Source of the DNA: Lineus longissimus
Taxonomy: Eukaryota > Nemertea > Pilidiophora > Heteronemertea > Lineidae
Length of the DNA stretch: 64,000 nt
Assembly: GCF_910592395.1 (NCBI RefSeq)
Contig: NC_088322.1
Coordinates: 7,189,431 to 7,253,430 of the forward strand
Direction of reading: 5' to 3'
How positions within the stretch are numbered: position 1 is the stretch's first letter; every line of letters starts with the position of its first letter. The notes beneath the pieces are model-generated. The model searched no databases. It saw only the letters and a program-made list of their open reading frames with translations, and was not told the DNA's origin. Shown here in pieces: positions 13,601 through 22,199 of this stretch. A program made the translations under genes and the position numbers.

Positions 13601-16600
13601 AATAAACTCCTTCAGATGCCTTTGTAAGTTGTCGCTATGTCATGAAGCAGGACCCAGAATGTCCTTGGTGTGACCCTATGAAGTTGTGTACATGTTGATT
13701 ATTTCGCGTTGTCTAAGTCACTTTTCCCAAGGACACAATCATTGCTTCAAATGATGGGCAATTTAAGAGTTACTTTATTGGCCGCACTGTTTTCGGGGGT
13801 CACCCTCACCACCAACCACTACCATCGGGCAGCTCAAAGGGAAGAGTGAAGCACTTTAAAGAGTGTCCAAGCAATTAGATTGCGGTCAACCAAGTGGTGA
13901 AATCACGGTATGAAAAAGAAACATTAGTAAATTCTAAATTTCAAGATATTTGAATCATTTGATACTATCAATGATGTTTTACCTGTAGTTGATAAAGTGC
14001 AAGTTCCAAATTTGTGAGCTGATCTTTTCAGCCCCGACGATGAACATCACCTCCTGCCAGCCTGCAGGAAAGTGCCCATCGTCATTTACGACGAAGAACC
14101 AAGCTCTATCATTGCATACTCTCTCAGCTCGCAGGACTATGAGATCCAGAGGCAAGAGTTACTGCTGATGATGCAGAGGGAGAAGTCAGTGAACTCGGCA
14201 GCATCAAGGTAAGGGTGTTATCAACGGAAAGAGGGGTCCAACTTGCTGCATCGTTACATGCGCTCTCAGTGGGGAGGGGGGGGGGGGGGGGCTATACTAC
14301 ACCAAGATTACATCCCTTACTAATTCTACAATATTTACTTAAAACAGTTACAAATAAATCTGACTATAGGTCAGGAATTAGTAGCTGTTGTATGCTCAGC
14401 TGACTTTCACCAAGCTGATCATAAATTTCATTGATAAGTGGCAATTTTGTCATTATTTGTCCAAGTCTTTAAGTGAAGTGCATGTACATGTATGCATGCT
14501 ATCGACATCTCAATATGTTAACAAAATCGACTTTGAAAAGACCTACAAGGTACTTTCCATATTGTGTACATTGACCCATGTATTTCAGCTGAGCCTCAAG
14601 CCCTTGGGCCTCTTAGTGACCCCCTGAGGTACCTGTCAGGGTCCTGAAATAATTGCTCAATTTCTTTATCCTTGCAGCCCTGCGACGAAAAGAAAAACCA
14701 ACGGAACCAATGACTCAGATTCAGATACAGGTAGGCTTTGGATAGAAATTCTTCATCGCCACATTTTGTCATCCCGAATTGTCGGCAACTGTGCGAGTCG
14801 GACCATCCCTATACAACTTTAGTCCTCCCTTAGATTCGGGGATAACCTAATCTTGTCTTCAAGTAATCATCCTGTTAATTCAAGGAAGCGCTTTGGTTTT
14901 AGTAGTTAAGGTTGGCCTGCTGACTGAAAGGTGGTGGCTTCGAAATGTAATCTTAACCTGGTCCAGTGTTCTTTCCACATTAAACAGTTGTCTGTCGTAA
15001 TATTTGTATTTGTGAAGGGCAGATCCAGGTTTTTGTTAAAAGAGACCAGCAAAAATTGAAAAAAGAAATCCAAATTGGATCGAAATTTAGAATCGCTGTG
15101 AAAAACAAGGAAAAAATGAATAATTTTTTTCAAAATATTTTTGGCAGGTTCCTGGTGGATGCCCATTGCTTACAAGTAGCTCCACACCTGATAGTGATAG
15201 TTTTGTTAAAGACTCCCAGTTCTGTGGTGGAGGAACATGTTGTAATCGAGTTATTATCACCTGTGAGACATGTCTTAGTACAACGTCCTTTCATTTCTTG
15301 CGCTTTATTCGACATACAAAAAAGGATGAATGAAACTCCCAAATGGATGCGTCAGTCATTTGTATGAAATTCCACAGTGGTTAGTATGTGTTCAGTAGAC
15401 TGAATCGAGCTACCTTGGCCTACTTCTCCACCAGTGGGCGGAGCTTTGAAAACTTATCTGTGAACATGAAATGGAATGGTACATTTTTAGGCGGTGAATA
15501 TGATCAAGTCGCCTAAAACGCTTGCTGCCGGTGATAACACAGCTCTGAGTAGTGTACCTGCTGTTATAATAATTGCCAGGTCATTACTTACAGGCTCAAA
15601 GAACAAGAGTAACGCCGTTCTGTCGTTCTTCCGGAGCGCTTCTAATAAGGAGCGCGAGCGAAGTCCGGGTCGGCCCGTCAAGGCGTCCGAGGTGGAGACG
15701 GTCAAATATACGCGCAAACTAGACAGTGATAATGTTGAACTGGACCAAGACATTGGTAGGGGTTCATATCTGTTGCTGTCCATAGAGCTTGTAACTATGC
15801 AAAATTGGGTTTGGGTCCCAATCCCCTGCCCTTCAAATGTCCATAGAGCTTGTATATATGCAAAATTGAGATTTGGATCCCAATCCCCATGCCTTCAAAT
15901 GTCCATAGAGTTTGTATATATGCAAAATTGAGATTTGGATCCCAATCCCCATGCCTTCAAATGTCCATAGAGTTTGTATATATGCAAAATTGAGATTTGG
16001 ATCCCAATCCCCTTGCCTTCAAATGTCTAGTTTGTATGCAAAATTGATATTTGGATCCCAATCCCCTGCCCTCAAATGTCCATAGAGCTTGTATATATGC
16101 AAAATTGAGATGTGGATCCCAATCCCCATGCCTTCAAATGTCCATAGAGTTTGTATATGCAAAATTGAGATTTGGATCCCAATCCCCTTGCCTTCAAATG
16201 TCTAGTTTGGATGCAAAATTGAGATTTGGATCCCAATCCCCTGCCCTCAAATGTCCATAGAGTTTGTATATATGCAAAATTGAGATTTGGATCCCAATCC
16301 CCATGCCTTCAAATGTCTAGTTTGTATGCAAAATTGAGATTTGGATCCCAATCCCCCTCCCTTCAAATGTCCATACAGTTTGTATGCAAAATTGAGATTT
16401 GGGTCCCAATCCCTTTGGCCATGAGATTTGTATGCAAAATTGAGATTTAGGTCCCAATCCCCCTCCCTTCAAACGTCCATACAGTTTGTCTGCAAAATTG
16501 AGATTTGGGTCCCAATCCCTTTGGTCATGAGATTTGTATGCGAAATTGAGATTTGGGTCCCAATTCTCTTCCCTTCAAACGTCCATAGAGTTTGTATGCA

Positions 16601-19600
16601 AAATTGAGATTTAGGTCCCAATCCCCTTGCCTTCAATCGTCCATACAGTTTGTATGCAAAATTGGGTTTCCCCTTGCCTTCAAACGTCCATTGAGTTTGT
16701 ATGCAAAATTGAGATTTGGGTCCCAATTCTCTTCCCTTCAAACGTCCATACAGTTTGTATTCAAAATTAGGGTTTTGGGTCCCAATCCCTTTGGCCATGA
16801 GATTTGGATCCCAAACCCCTTGCCTTCAAATGATGGTGTTATGTACAAATCTATTATTTTCTCAGAAAGATATAGATTTGAAGGCTGGGTGTTAATAGCT
16901 AAGACATTAGACAAGTTTTTAAGTAGTAGGAGGAAACCAACAACATCAGAAATATTCATCCTCTGCAAGAGTGAGAAGTTTTACTGGGAATTAAAACCAC
17001 CTTACGTACCTGAATTTGGGACATACAATGTAATGATAATTAACATATTCTTTGTGCATTGTTTGTGTACCAATGATAGCCGATATGCCAAATTATCTGA
17101 CCCCTTCCCCTCCATTGCATACATGCTTTATTGATAGTGCTTATGTTGTGGTGTCCTTGTCCTAAATGTCAGCATCCTTGCAGATAACTGCAATCTTAGG
17201 CAACTAAATATGCACAGGCTTTGATTTTGCATGTTTTTGTTGTGGTTGCCGTAAAGGTTGTCTTCATGGATATAACAAAGCACATGCCATTGTACAGTTC
17301 AAAAACACAAATGGTCATTCCCAAGTTTTGTAGACTTCTTTTTTAAATTCACCTACATTCCTTTCCTCTTTTCCTTCTTTCTTAGTTCATCTAAAACGTA
17401 TGCTCGCAACATAAACTTCTGTCCATCTGTTAGTTGCTTATATCACCGTTAATAAGCACTGAAAGCCCTAAAATGACATTTGATGACAAATTCGTGAGTC
17501 AATATTTCAATGCTAGAAATGAGTTGGAAGCCTACACCATTCGTAAAAAAGGAGAAATTTGTAATTGAACTTGAAACTTTCCAATTGTGTAAATACGATA
17601 AGAAAACCGACTGAATGACCGGTCCGAGTCACCGGATCAGCACGAGATGATTTTCTACAGCATGAAAGCTTTCAGGTCGTAGAAAATCATGACCACACAA
17701 AATCCTCGACGCGAGGAATAACCTATGACGTCAGAAATAGCAACAATGAAAATGTTGCAAAAGAGAAACGTATTTCAACAATGTAGGGCTCGAGCGAACG
17801 AGAAAATCTCTCGTGCAGTCTTGATATCATTACTGCATGGGCGGACTGCACTCTCAGCCGCGTGATATTTCTTTCGTGCATCTTGCGCAAATCTATCTCA
17901 AAATACACTCTGCAGTGATATCAGGTGAGGCGAGTACTGTGTTATCTTATAAAAGTCTGTCTTTCGTACACTGTCCTTGATTTTGGTGAAGTTTAAATGA
18001 GTTTTTCCGATGTCTTGTCTGCCAGATCAGTGCACATAGGGTTCATGTATATGATAAATATATCTTCTGTATATTAAACTTTAACTTTGCTGTTGTGTAT
18101 TCATATTGTGCAAATACTATACTTACCAGATTACAGCAAAGTTGCATGCATGATAACTGTGCCACAACATTGTGTACAACTGCCTTTCTATTTTCCTGAA
18201 TAACGGTTAAATACAAACAATGTACCCGTTGGGCAATCAGTTGACCCATTTGGTGATGTAGCTATGACTGCTTGGGCCCAGAAGTTGATATCATTAGATT
18301 TAACCCCAGGTTAAAAAAATAAAGATAACTTCAAGTAAGTGGTTTAATAACAGGGCCGGCAATCAACATTTTGCTGTATTCTTTACAGTGTTTTTTTTCA
18401 ACATTTCAGATGAGCCAGACTTTGCATTCTACAGCACTAATGATGCCGAGAAAACTAAGGGACCTAATCCTCACGTTGAACTACGTAAGTTCCAGGCATT
18501 TTATCAGAGGGAAAAACATCTCGTGCGATCTGGTGTAGAATGTGCATTACACTAATAATCACACTATATACTATGCACAATAGACACAGGTGCTGAATTT
18601 CATGATTAATTTTCTTCTGTTCCAGAATTTTCCGACACCAATGCCAAGTTCTACTGCCGTGTCTACTTTGCTGAGCAGTTTCGTCAGCTGAGAAAGCTGA
18701 TCTTCCCTGCAGGAGAGGAGAGGTACATTATGAAATATCTCTATTGAGCGTCATGTTCATGAGTGATTTGAGTTGCTGCAACAAAACTCGCTCATTTGTG
18801 GTCATATCGCAGGTGCCTGTGGGAAGAATCAGTGATAGCAGTGACCTGTCATCAATATCAAACCCTGTGATTACTGTGTGTGTGTATGCATGCAAAACCT
18901 GGTGAGAAAAAAATTCAACACCCGCCGAAAGCAGTATTGATTCAAAGGCCTCAATGGAGTATTCTCAGGACCTTGCTCATTGAGTCTTGCTGGTTTTACT
19001 TGCAGGTATATCCGGTCCCTGTCGCGGTGCATCCACTGGATGGCTAGAGGTGGCAAGTCCGGCTCCGCATTCTGCAAAACCCGCGATGACCGGTTCGTCC
19101 TGAAGCAGATGTCTCGCTTGGAAGTGCAGTCGTTTGTTGATTTTGCGCCAAAGTATTTCCAGTACATGACCATGACACACAATGAAGAGGTTTGTATTGT
19201 TGTTTAATGTAGAAGCTTCTCCGAGTTGTCTGTCTGTTCTGATGCGCTTTAAAAACATGTTAACATGTTCGCTGCCGAGCCACAAATATACTCGAAAGCC
19301 GGTTCCTGCTCCATTGCCAAGGCACGAGTTTTCGTCACCATTGCCAAGGCACGAGTAAATTCGCAGCAGTCTATGCATTATTCCATGTTTTTCAAATGAC
19401 TGTCAAGGGTGAATACGCTTCTGTTCTGTAAAGCATTATGGGATATATGTTTATTTTAGTGTGGGGGTGCTCTAGGCTCACGGCCTACACTCGTGGTATG
19501 GCAATGGAGCAAAATGCGAAACCTGGCAAACGTGGCAAAAAATTGCTGAAAAAATTTGGGCAGCAGTTAACGTGTTAAACTGGGTGTGCAAACCTGCTTG

Positions 19601-21189
19601 GCAGTTCCACAATGTCTTTTTACAGTTTCTCATCCTGGCACCGAGAATCAGCCTCGTTAAAGTTTTCTCTCTGCATATCAGTTATCACCTTCAATGGTTT
19701 TCCTCACAGAAACCAACCGCCCTGGCGAAAATCTTTGGCGTCTACCGAGTCGTGTTCCGTAACTCGCAGACCAACACGGCCTCGAAACAAGACTTGCTCG
19801 TCATCGAGAATCTCTTCTATGGTCGCCGAATCTCTCAGGTGTTCGACTTGAAGGGGTCGGTGCGGAATAGGCTCGTCAACACTCAGGGGAAGAGGGAGGA
19901 AGACCTGGTCTTGTTGGATGAAAACTTGCTCAAGTGTAAGTGGCAAATTATAAGATATATGTTATCAACTATACTTTCCATTTTGGTCAAGGGGGCCGGT
20001 AAGCTCTCTGGCAGGGCAGAACACCGTGTTTTGTCTGAAAAGCGGCCAGATCTGCATGGAAAACATCTTTTTTGGAGACGTCTGGGGGCATCTTTGGGAT
20101 TAGCTGACATTTGCTTCTGCAAGTGCAACAATCCTGATCGAAATCCTAGTCCAAAATCAGTGGACTTAACAATGGACTAACTTTGGAATTTCTACTTTCA
20201 GTGATTGTCGATTCTCCACTGTACATCCGGCCACATTCGAAGACAGTATTGACCCTTGCAATCACCAACGACACACAGTTCCTCTCCAGCCATCTTGTCA
20301 TGGACTATTCACTCCTTGTTGGGCTGGACAGCGCAAAGAAGGAACTGGTCATCGGGATCATAGGTAGGTCACTCACACTGGTCTGATTTGGGGAGCCTCA
20401 TAGCCTAGTGGTAATAAGACTGCTGGCTTCCATGCATTAGGGCCTGGGTTCTGTCTGAGTGAGGATCCAGGATTGTATTTCTGGATGAACCGGTGTGGCT
20501 TTAAACTGAAATACCGGTACCCGGGTGTTTTACAGTCCTTTGAATGAGACATAAAACAGAGGTTTCTTGTATCTGGTGTCTTAACTCCTGTCTCTAGCGC
20601 CAGGCGCCTAGCAAGAAAACAATTTGTACCCTATGTTTAACTACCTGTAGTTGGTAGACTGGCTGCATCAGAAAGATCCACCAATGGGTCTCGAACCTTC
20701 CTTCACGAGGCGGATGCCTTGACCATTAGGCCATCAGGATCGGTGTCGTAGGGTGAAGATAGCACACACAGTGTAAATTTGTCCTTAGTTGTGGCCTCAA
20801 ATTTCAAAAATAGAATTACTCGAAGTATGAGTCGCTGGGTCATAAAAGCATTTTGCTAAAAGTGACACTAATATGAGTACATTCTACTGCCTTTTTGGGC
20901 AAAAATGGATGTAAAAGATCACGAGTATGTGTACAGCTCTTAACTCTCCCAATTAGCTCTCACTTAAGAAACTTTCTATTCTTCTCCGACAGATTATATA
21001 CGAACGTTCACCTGGGACAAGAAGCTAGAAATGGTCGTGAAATCGACTGGACTCCTCGGTGGGCAGGGCAAAATGCCAACCGTCGTCTCACCAGAGCTGT
21101 ACCGCACACGCTTCCTCGAAGCAATGGATAGATACTTTCTCTTGGTGCCGGATCAGTGGTCGGGTTTGGGCAGGAATGTGGACTGTTAA
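55..21189 (+). CDS. PIKFYVE: PIKfyve, phosphatidylinositol 3-phosphate 5-kinase (5' end outside window)
   Basis: This is the lipid kinase that makes PI(3,5)P2 from PI3P on endosomal and lysosomal membranes. Twenty-three exons are visible, all with AG/GT borders and matching phases: 55-234, 1008-1148, 1384-1605, 2049-3047, 3972-4139, 4492-4592, 4947-5190, 5564-5956, 7316-7530, 8128-8441, 9025-9114, 9714-9884, 12757-12945, 13524-13623, 14032-14208, 14678-14730, 15594-15755, 18410-18484, 18626-18722, 19006-19189, 19710-19935, 20202-20363, 20993-21189. They total 4860 bases and end in TAA. The 1619 visible residues hold the chaperonin-like domain, the Cys/His-rich region and the C-terminal kinase. 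The N-terminal FYVE and DEP domains expected of the family (animal proteins are about 2000 residues) must lie upstream of base 1. Exons 9-13 are the least conserved and their borders the least certain. Confidence 0.96.
349..762 (+). mobile_element. Family A TTAA-flanked MITE with internal 61-bp tandem repeat, copy 1
   Basis: The element starts TTAAAGGCCTCCGCCGTT and ends GAACGGCGTACCCCTTTAA, so its ends are imperfect inverted repeats flanked by TTAA. Its middle holds about four copies of a 61-bp unit with the core ACATTGCCGTTGTGTAG. It lies in the first PIKFYVE intron of the window. It has no coding capacity. TTAA flanks suggest mobilisation by a piggyBac-type transposase, which is inference. 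Confidence 0.75.
1159..1285 (+). mobile_element. Family A MITE, truncated relic
   Basis: The sequence TTAAAGGCATACGCCAATCG followed by a GGTCAGGAAAATAGAAATTTG segment and CACAATGCCATAGTGCAG matches one end of the family A element. The tandem-repeat core and the other end are missing. The right boundary is approximate. Confidence 0.5.
2049..3047 (+). CDS. PIKFYVE: PIKfyve large linker exon
   Basis: This single 999-base exon (residues about 182-514) begins VKKILQFVIYIAYHFKLE, which closes the chaperonin-like domain. It continues into a long low-complexity, acidic and Ser-rich linker. A short imperfect repeat (KQPEIVAKQPEVVAKQPDSV) sits near residue 310. The C-terminal part, from about residue 420, is ordered again (SPYLRYSVPYLLTEAGCKC) and leads into the Cys/His-rich region. 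The exon is phase 0 on both sides: acceptor TTGCAG at 2048 and donor GTGAGT at 3048. The linker is variable in length between animal PIKfyve proteins. Confidence 0.93.
3348..3890 (-). mobile_element. Family A MITE, copy 2, opposite orientation, expanded core
   Basis: This is the reverse complement of the 349-762 element: it starts TTAAAGGGGTATGCTGTTTG and ends GAATGGCGTAGGCCTTTA. Its core has expanded to about six or seven copies of the 61-bp unit (CTACACAACGGCAATG repeated from about 3480 to 3800). It lies in the PIKFYVE intron between the large linker exon and the Cys/His-rich region. Confidence 0.75.
3972..5956 (+). CDS. PIKFYVE: PIKfyve exons 5-8: Cys/His-rich (CHK) region
   Basis: Exons 3972-4139, 4492-4592, 4947-5190 and 5564-5956 encode residues about 515-816. 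Codon TGG is split across the 4592/4947 junction and restores the frame. The conserved Cys/His-rich signature is clear: DCLDPYQHQRIAVLFSSYS, ERFCFRDSYLCPSEVCGTPM, RRFVHGTGCVHIVLKKL, WNWCRKCKK, then PVPMSNETWSMSFAKYLEIR. In Fab1/PIKfyve proteins this region regulates the kinase and contributes to complex assembly. All four introns are GT-AG. A 543-bp family A repeat sits in the intron just before 3972. Confidence 0.95.
6296..7098. mobile_element. Non-autonomous piggyBac-like element with 21-bp perfect terminal inverted repeats
   Basis: The left end TTAACTCTTTACATACGCTA and the right end TAGCGTATGTAAAGAGTTAA are exact inverse complements over 21 bases (with one further G/C pair) and include TTAA at each edge. 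TTAA is the target duplicated by piggyBac-family transposases. The element is about 0.8 kb and lies in PIKFYVE intron 8. On the - strand, 6489-6761 is an acidic ORF of 90 residues (FDSSSGSEFEGFADSDI) that resembles the acidic N-terminus of piggyBac transposases. The element may therefore be an internally deleted derivative of an autonomous copy. Confidence 0.8.
6489..6761 (-). pseudogene. Possible N-terminal remnant of a piggyBac-type transposase
   Basis: This 90-codon ORF inside the TTAA element has a strongly acidic Ser/Asp/Glu stretch near residues 15-50 and then loses resemblance to anything known. It contains no DDD catalytic core. Acidic, low-complexity N-termini are usual in piggyBac transposases. 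The position inside perfect piggyBac-type ends supports this reading, but similarity of composition is weak evidence. Confidence 0.35.
7316..9884 (+). CDS. PIKFYVE: PIKfyve exons 9-12: coiled and disordered linker
   Basis: Exons 7316-7530, 8128-8441, 9025-9114 and 9714-9884 run in matched phases (2, 1, 1, 1). They encode residues about 817-1079. The first is charged and helical (EEAITEVHEKLFAIEDSIVLLKKM), and the rest is Ser/Asp-rich and disordered. The linker between the Cys/His-rich and kinase domains is poorly conserved in this family. These exons are therefore supported by splice signals and frame continuity, not by motif recognition. Exon 9025-9114 is preceded by five extra tandem copies of its own acceptor region, so alternative acceptor use is possible. 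Exon 9714-9884 is the least certain of the set. Confidence 0.75.
8653..9024 (+). repeat. 62-bp tandem repeat of the 3' splice-site region before exon 9025
   Basis: The unit carries two acceptor-like tracts, TTTTTGTACTTTCAG and AATTTTGTCATTGCAG. CATTGCAG recurs at exactly 62-base steps, its final G at 8714, 8776, 8838, 8900, 8962 and 9024. The last of these is the acceptor used by the coding exon. The array is nearly homogeneous, so it is young or is being homogenised. The left boundary is approximate. Confidence 0.9.
9481..9660. mobile_element. Family B TA-flanked MITE (Tc1/mariner or pogo type), copy 1
   Basis: The ends CAGTAGAACCTCTCTATA and GGGAGGTTCTATTG are inverted and flanked by TA. 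The interior repeats the phrases TTAATAGAGAGG and GTGTCC. It is about 180 bp with no coding capacity and lies in the intron before PIKFYVE exon 9714. A second copy lies at 36073-36257. Confidence 0.75.
10350..10676. mobile_element. TTAA-flanked MITE, piggyBac type
   Basis: The left end TTAACCCTTTCAGGACTGAA and the right end GTCCTGAAAGGGTTAA form a 16-base exact inverted repeat that includes TTAA on both sides. The 327-bp element has no credible coding sequence. It lies in the PIKFYVE intron 9885-12756. Confidence 0.75.
11077..11335 (+). mobile_element. Family A MITE, copy without core expansion
   Basis: It starts TTAAAGGCCTACGCCTTTCG and ends AACAGCATACCCCTTTA, as in copies 1 and 2. It has only one version of the internal unit (GCGCTGCCATCTGTAGACAG). 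It therefore shows the likely ancestral, unexpanded form of the family. Confidence 0.7.
11627..11780. repeat. Foldback element with an 18-bp perfect palindrome at its centre
   Basis: CCCATCGAGCTCGATGGG (11680-11697) is a perfect palindrome. The flanks continue the symmetry, with ACCCGTGT on the left and ACACGGGT on the right. Further out are a left GCGCTTCCAC and a right GTGGAAGCAC. A second perfect palindrome, ACCACGCATGCGTGGT, sits 124 bases before it at 11541-11556. An ORF at 11474-11782 crosses both and is probably fortuitous. Confidence 0.6.
12345..12756 (+). repeat. 69-bp tandem repeat of the 3' splice-site region before exon 12757
   Basis: The unit contains GACATTTACAGTTTGCAGTA and TTGAATCACTCCATGACTC. 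TTTACAG ends at 12412, 12481, 12549, 12618, 12687 and 12756. Steps are 69 bases except one of 68, where a C is missing. The last copy is the acceptor of PIKFYVE exon 12757-12945. Copies differ by only a few bases. Confidence 0.9.
12757..15755 (+). CDS. PIKFYVE: PIKfyve exons 13-17: linker to kinase domain
   Basis: Exons 12757-12945, 13524-13623, 14032-14208, 14678-14730 and 15594-15755 encode residues about 1080-1306 in matched phases. The recognisable family stretches are EKKSVKKMLTDLLTG, DDEHHLLPACRKVPIVIYDE and EPSSIIAYSLSSQDYE. These belong to the conserved segment upstream of the kinase. A basic Ser-rich patch (SFFRSASNKERERSPGRP) follows. The 12757 exon directly follows a 69-bp tandem repeat that ends at its acceptor. 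The 15755 donor (GTAGGG) is followed 25 bases later by a long minisatellite. Confidence 0.9.
15780..16830 (+). repeat. Intronic minisatellite, unit about 50-65 bp, about 17 copies
   Basis: The repeated phrase is GCAAAATTGAGATTTGG, followed by a TCCCAATCCC and CCTTCAAATGTCCATA block. Unit length varies from about 48 to 68 bases because of block deletions. Copies to the right have diverged to GGGTCCCAATCC and CTTTGGCCATGAG variants. The array starts 25 bases after the donor of PIKFYVE exon 15594-15755. Open frames across the array (for example 16592-17134 +) are products of the repeat, not genes. Confidence 0.9.
17524..18230 (+). mobile_element. Family A MITE split by a nested insertion
   Basis: The left part (17524-17597, GCCTACACCATTCGTAAAAA then ATTTGTAATTGAACTTGAAA) and the right part (about 18066-18230, TTTGCTGTTGTGTATTCATA to AACAATGTACCCGTT) are two ends of one family A element. 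About 470 bases of unrelated DNA lie between them. The inserted DNA holds a 44-base near-perfect palindrome at 17647-17690. Boundaries are approximate. Confidence 0.5.
17647..17690. repeat. 44-bp near-perfect palindrome
   Basis: The arms ATGATTTTCTAC and GTAGAAAATCAT flank a GAAAGCTTTC centre. Only a few of the 22 base pairs mismatch, and there is no loop. It lies in the insertion that splits the family A element. Confidence 0.8.
18410..21189 (+). CDS. PIKFYVE: PIKfyve exons 18-23: phosphatidylinositol phosphate kinase domain
   Basis: Exons 18410-18484, 18626-18722, 19006-19189, 19710-19935, 20202-20363 and 20993-21189 encode residues about 1307-1619. The family's catalytic landmarks are all present. 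They are a glycine-rich loop (GGKSGSAFCKT), the ATP-binding lysine in RFVLKQM, PKYFQYM, the DLKGSVRNR stretch, and the catalytic MDYSLLVGLD. The IIDYIRTFTWDKKLE segment carries the metal-binding Asp, and the activation loop KSTGLLGGQGKMPTVV follows. The protein ends LVPDQWSGLGRNVDC-stop. No frameshift or missing catalytic residue is seen, so this looks like a functional kinase. Confidence 0.97.
19260..19578. mobile_element. TTAA-flanked MITE in PIKFYVE kinase-domain intron
   Basis: The left end TTAACATGTTCGCTGCC and the right end GGCAGCAGTTAACGTGTTAA are imperfect inverted repeats with TTAA at both edges. The interior has a direct repeat CCATTGCCAAGGCACGAG and its inverse near the right end. 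It lies between exons 19006-19189 and 19710-19935. Confidence 0.6.
20392..20750. mobile_element. tRNA-derived SINE sequence, two facing tRNA-like heads
   Basis: At 20395-20455 (+) TAGCCTAGTGGTAATAAG resembles a pol III A box and GGGTTCTGTC a B box. At 20680-20742 the - strand reads TGGCCTAATGG and GGTTCGAGACC, again A and B boxes. Between them is AATGAGACATAAAACAGAGG, similar to a core phrase shared by many invertebrate SINEs (from memory). Neither head folds into a convincing tRNA, so these are not functional tRNA genes. Confidence 0.5.
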
Positions 21190-21253
21190 CCCAAGGACTG
21201 GGTCGAAAATTGGATGATGTAATATTAACCTGATAATGTGCAATCTATCATGA

Positions 21254-21259
21254 ATTAAA
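21254..21259 (+). promoter_or_regulatory. Candidate poly(A) signal of PIKFYVE (ATTAAA)
   Basis: ATTAAA lies 65 bases past the PIKFYVE stop codon and is followed by a CA-rich, then GT-rich stretch (CACATTGTGCTTTG). That is the usual order of signal, cleavage site and downstream element. It would give a 3' UTR of roughly 85 bases. No AATAAA is seen closer to the stop. Confidence 0.4.
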
Positions 21260-21429
21260 AGGTCACATTGTGCTTTGCAACGATTTGTCATGTCAATTCA
21301 TTTGGATTATTCGAAGTCAATTTCTGTGCAACAACCTTCAATCCTCGAACATCATTCAGTTGGGATGTTATAATAAGCAAGTGTTGTTGTATCAGAAATT
21401 GAAAGAAATCAACCCAATCGTCTCTGCAC

Positions 21430-21770
21430 AGAACTCAAATAGGGTTTAGATATTTATCTCGGTCAGTGGCTATGGCTCCTTTCTGTGCCTTTGACCCTTG
21501 TTTTGGACTGACCATCATTTTATTCAATCTATCAGCGGAGGAGGAAGGATGGCCGAACCAGGTCTGCACATAAAGCAACAAACGTAACTCATGATACTCA
21601 AGTTCAACGCAATCACCACTGTTTGATAATAAATCGCTTGGCAGATCTGACAAATACAGGTTAAAAAGAGTTGGACTCCACGAACAACCCTGCCGGACAC
21701 CTCTTGCCGTTCCAATTTTTGGAAGGAGACCTTCTGCCAGTTTGATTTTGTTCAAGCTATTTGTACCAGA
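21430..21770 (-). pseudogene. Non-LTR reverse transcriptase fragment
   Basis: The - strand encodes GTARGVRQGCSWSPTLFNLY followed by LSDLPSDLL, the conserved RT segment just before the catalytic motif. Where YADD is expected the frame reads LLLYVQTWFGHPSSSADRLN. The YADD core is therefore lost by mutation or frameshift, while the downstream SSSADRLN still aligns. It is a dead fragment of about 110 codons lying 3' of PIKFYVE in the opposite orientation. Confidence 0.8.
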
Positions 21771-22199
21771 GACTGAATAACCCTGTACATGTAAACATTG
21801 TAATTCAGACAGGGCAGGTCACTAGCAAAACAAAGTATGAACTGGGATTTATGTGGTACATGTACCAGTAATCAGTTCGAGATTGTATTTATTGTACATG
21901 TACAGCGAGAAAAAAATCCTGCTTTGTACAGATATTTTACATGTATGATATACAAAAATGAAGAAAAAATAAAGACAGACAATAGATGCCAAAGAAACTG
22001 TGTTCCGTCAATCAAATATTTGGGGTCTTGTGTTTCGATTAAATGACTGTGGCGTTGTGATCTGCCTTGCTATATACAGGATGTCTCAAATATCGATCGC
22101 AACGGCATGTTTAACCCTTTGCCTACGTAATGCGTACCCCATACGCAGTAGTTTGCTATCCCAGGACACGTCATGCATATTGGGTACACCTCAAAAAAA

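Noticed and set aside
15491-15593. Upstream extension of PIKFYVE exon 15594 using the acceptor at 15491
   Set aside because: The extension in the required phase meets a stop codon within nine codons.
16592-17134. 180-codon + strand ORF
   Set aside because: Its first half is a translation of the intronic minisatellite and the rest is intron sequence between established PIKFYVE exons.
20680-20745. A functional tRNA gene on the - strand
   Set aside because: A and B box motifs are present, but the acceptor and T stems do not pair well, so it is more likely a SINE head.
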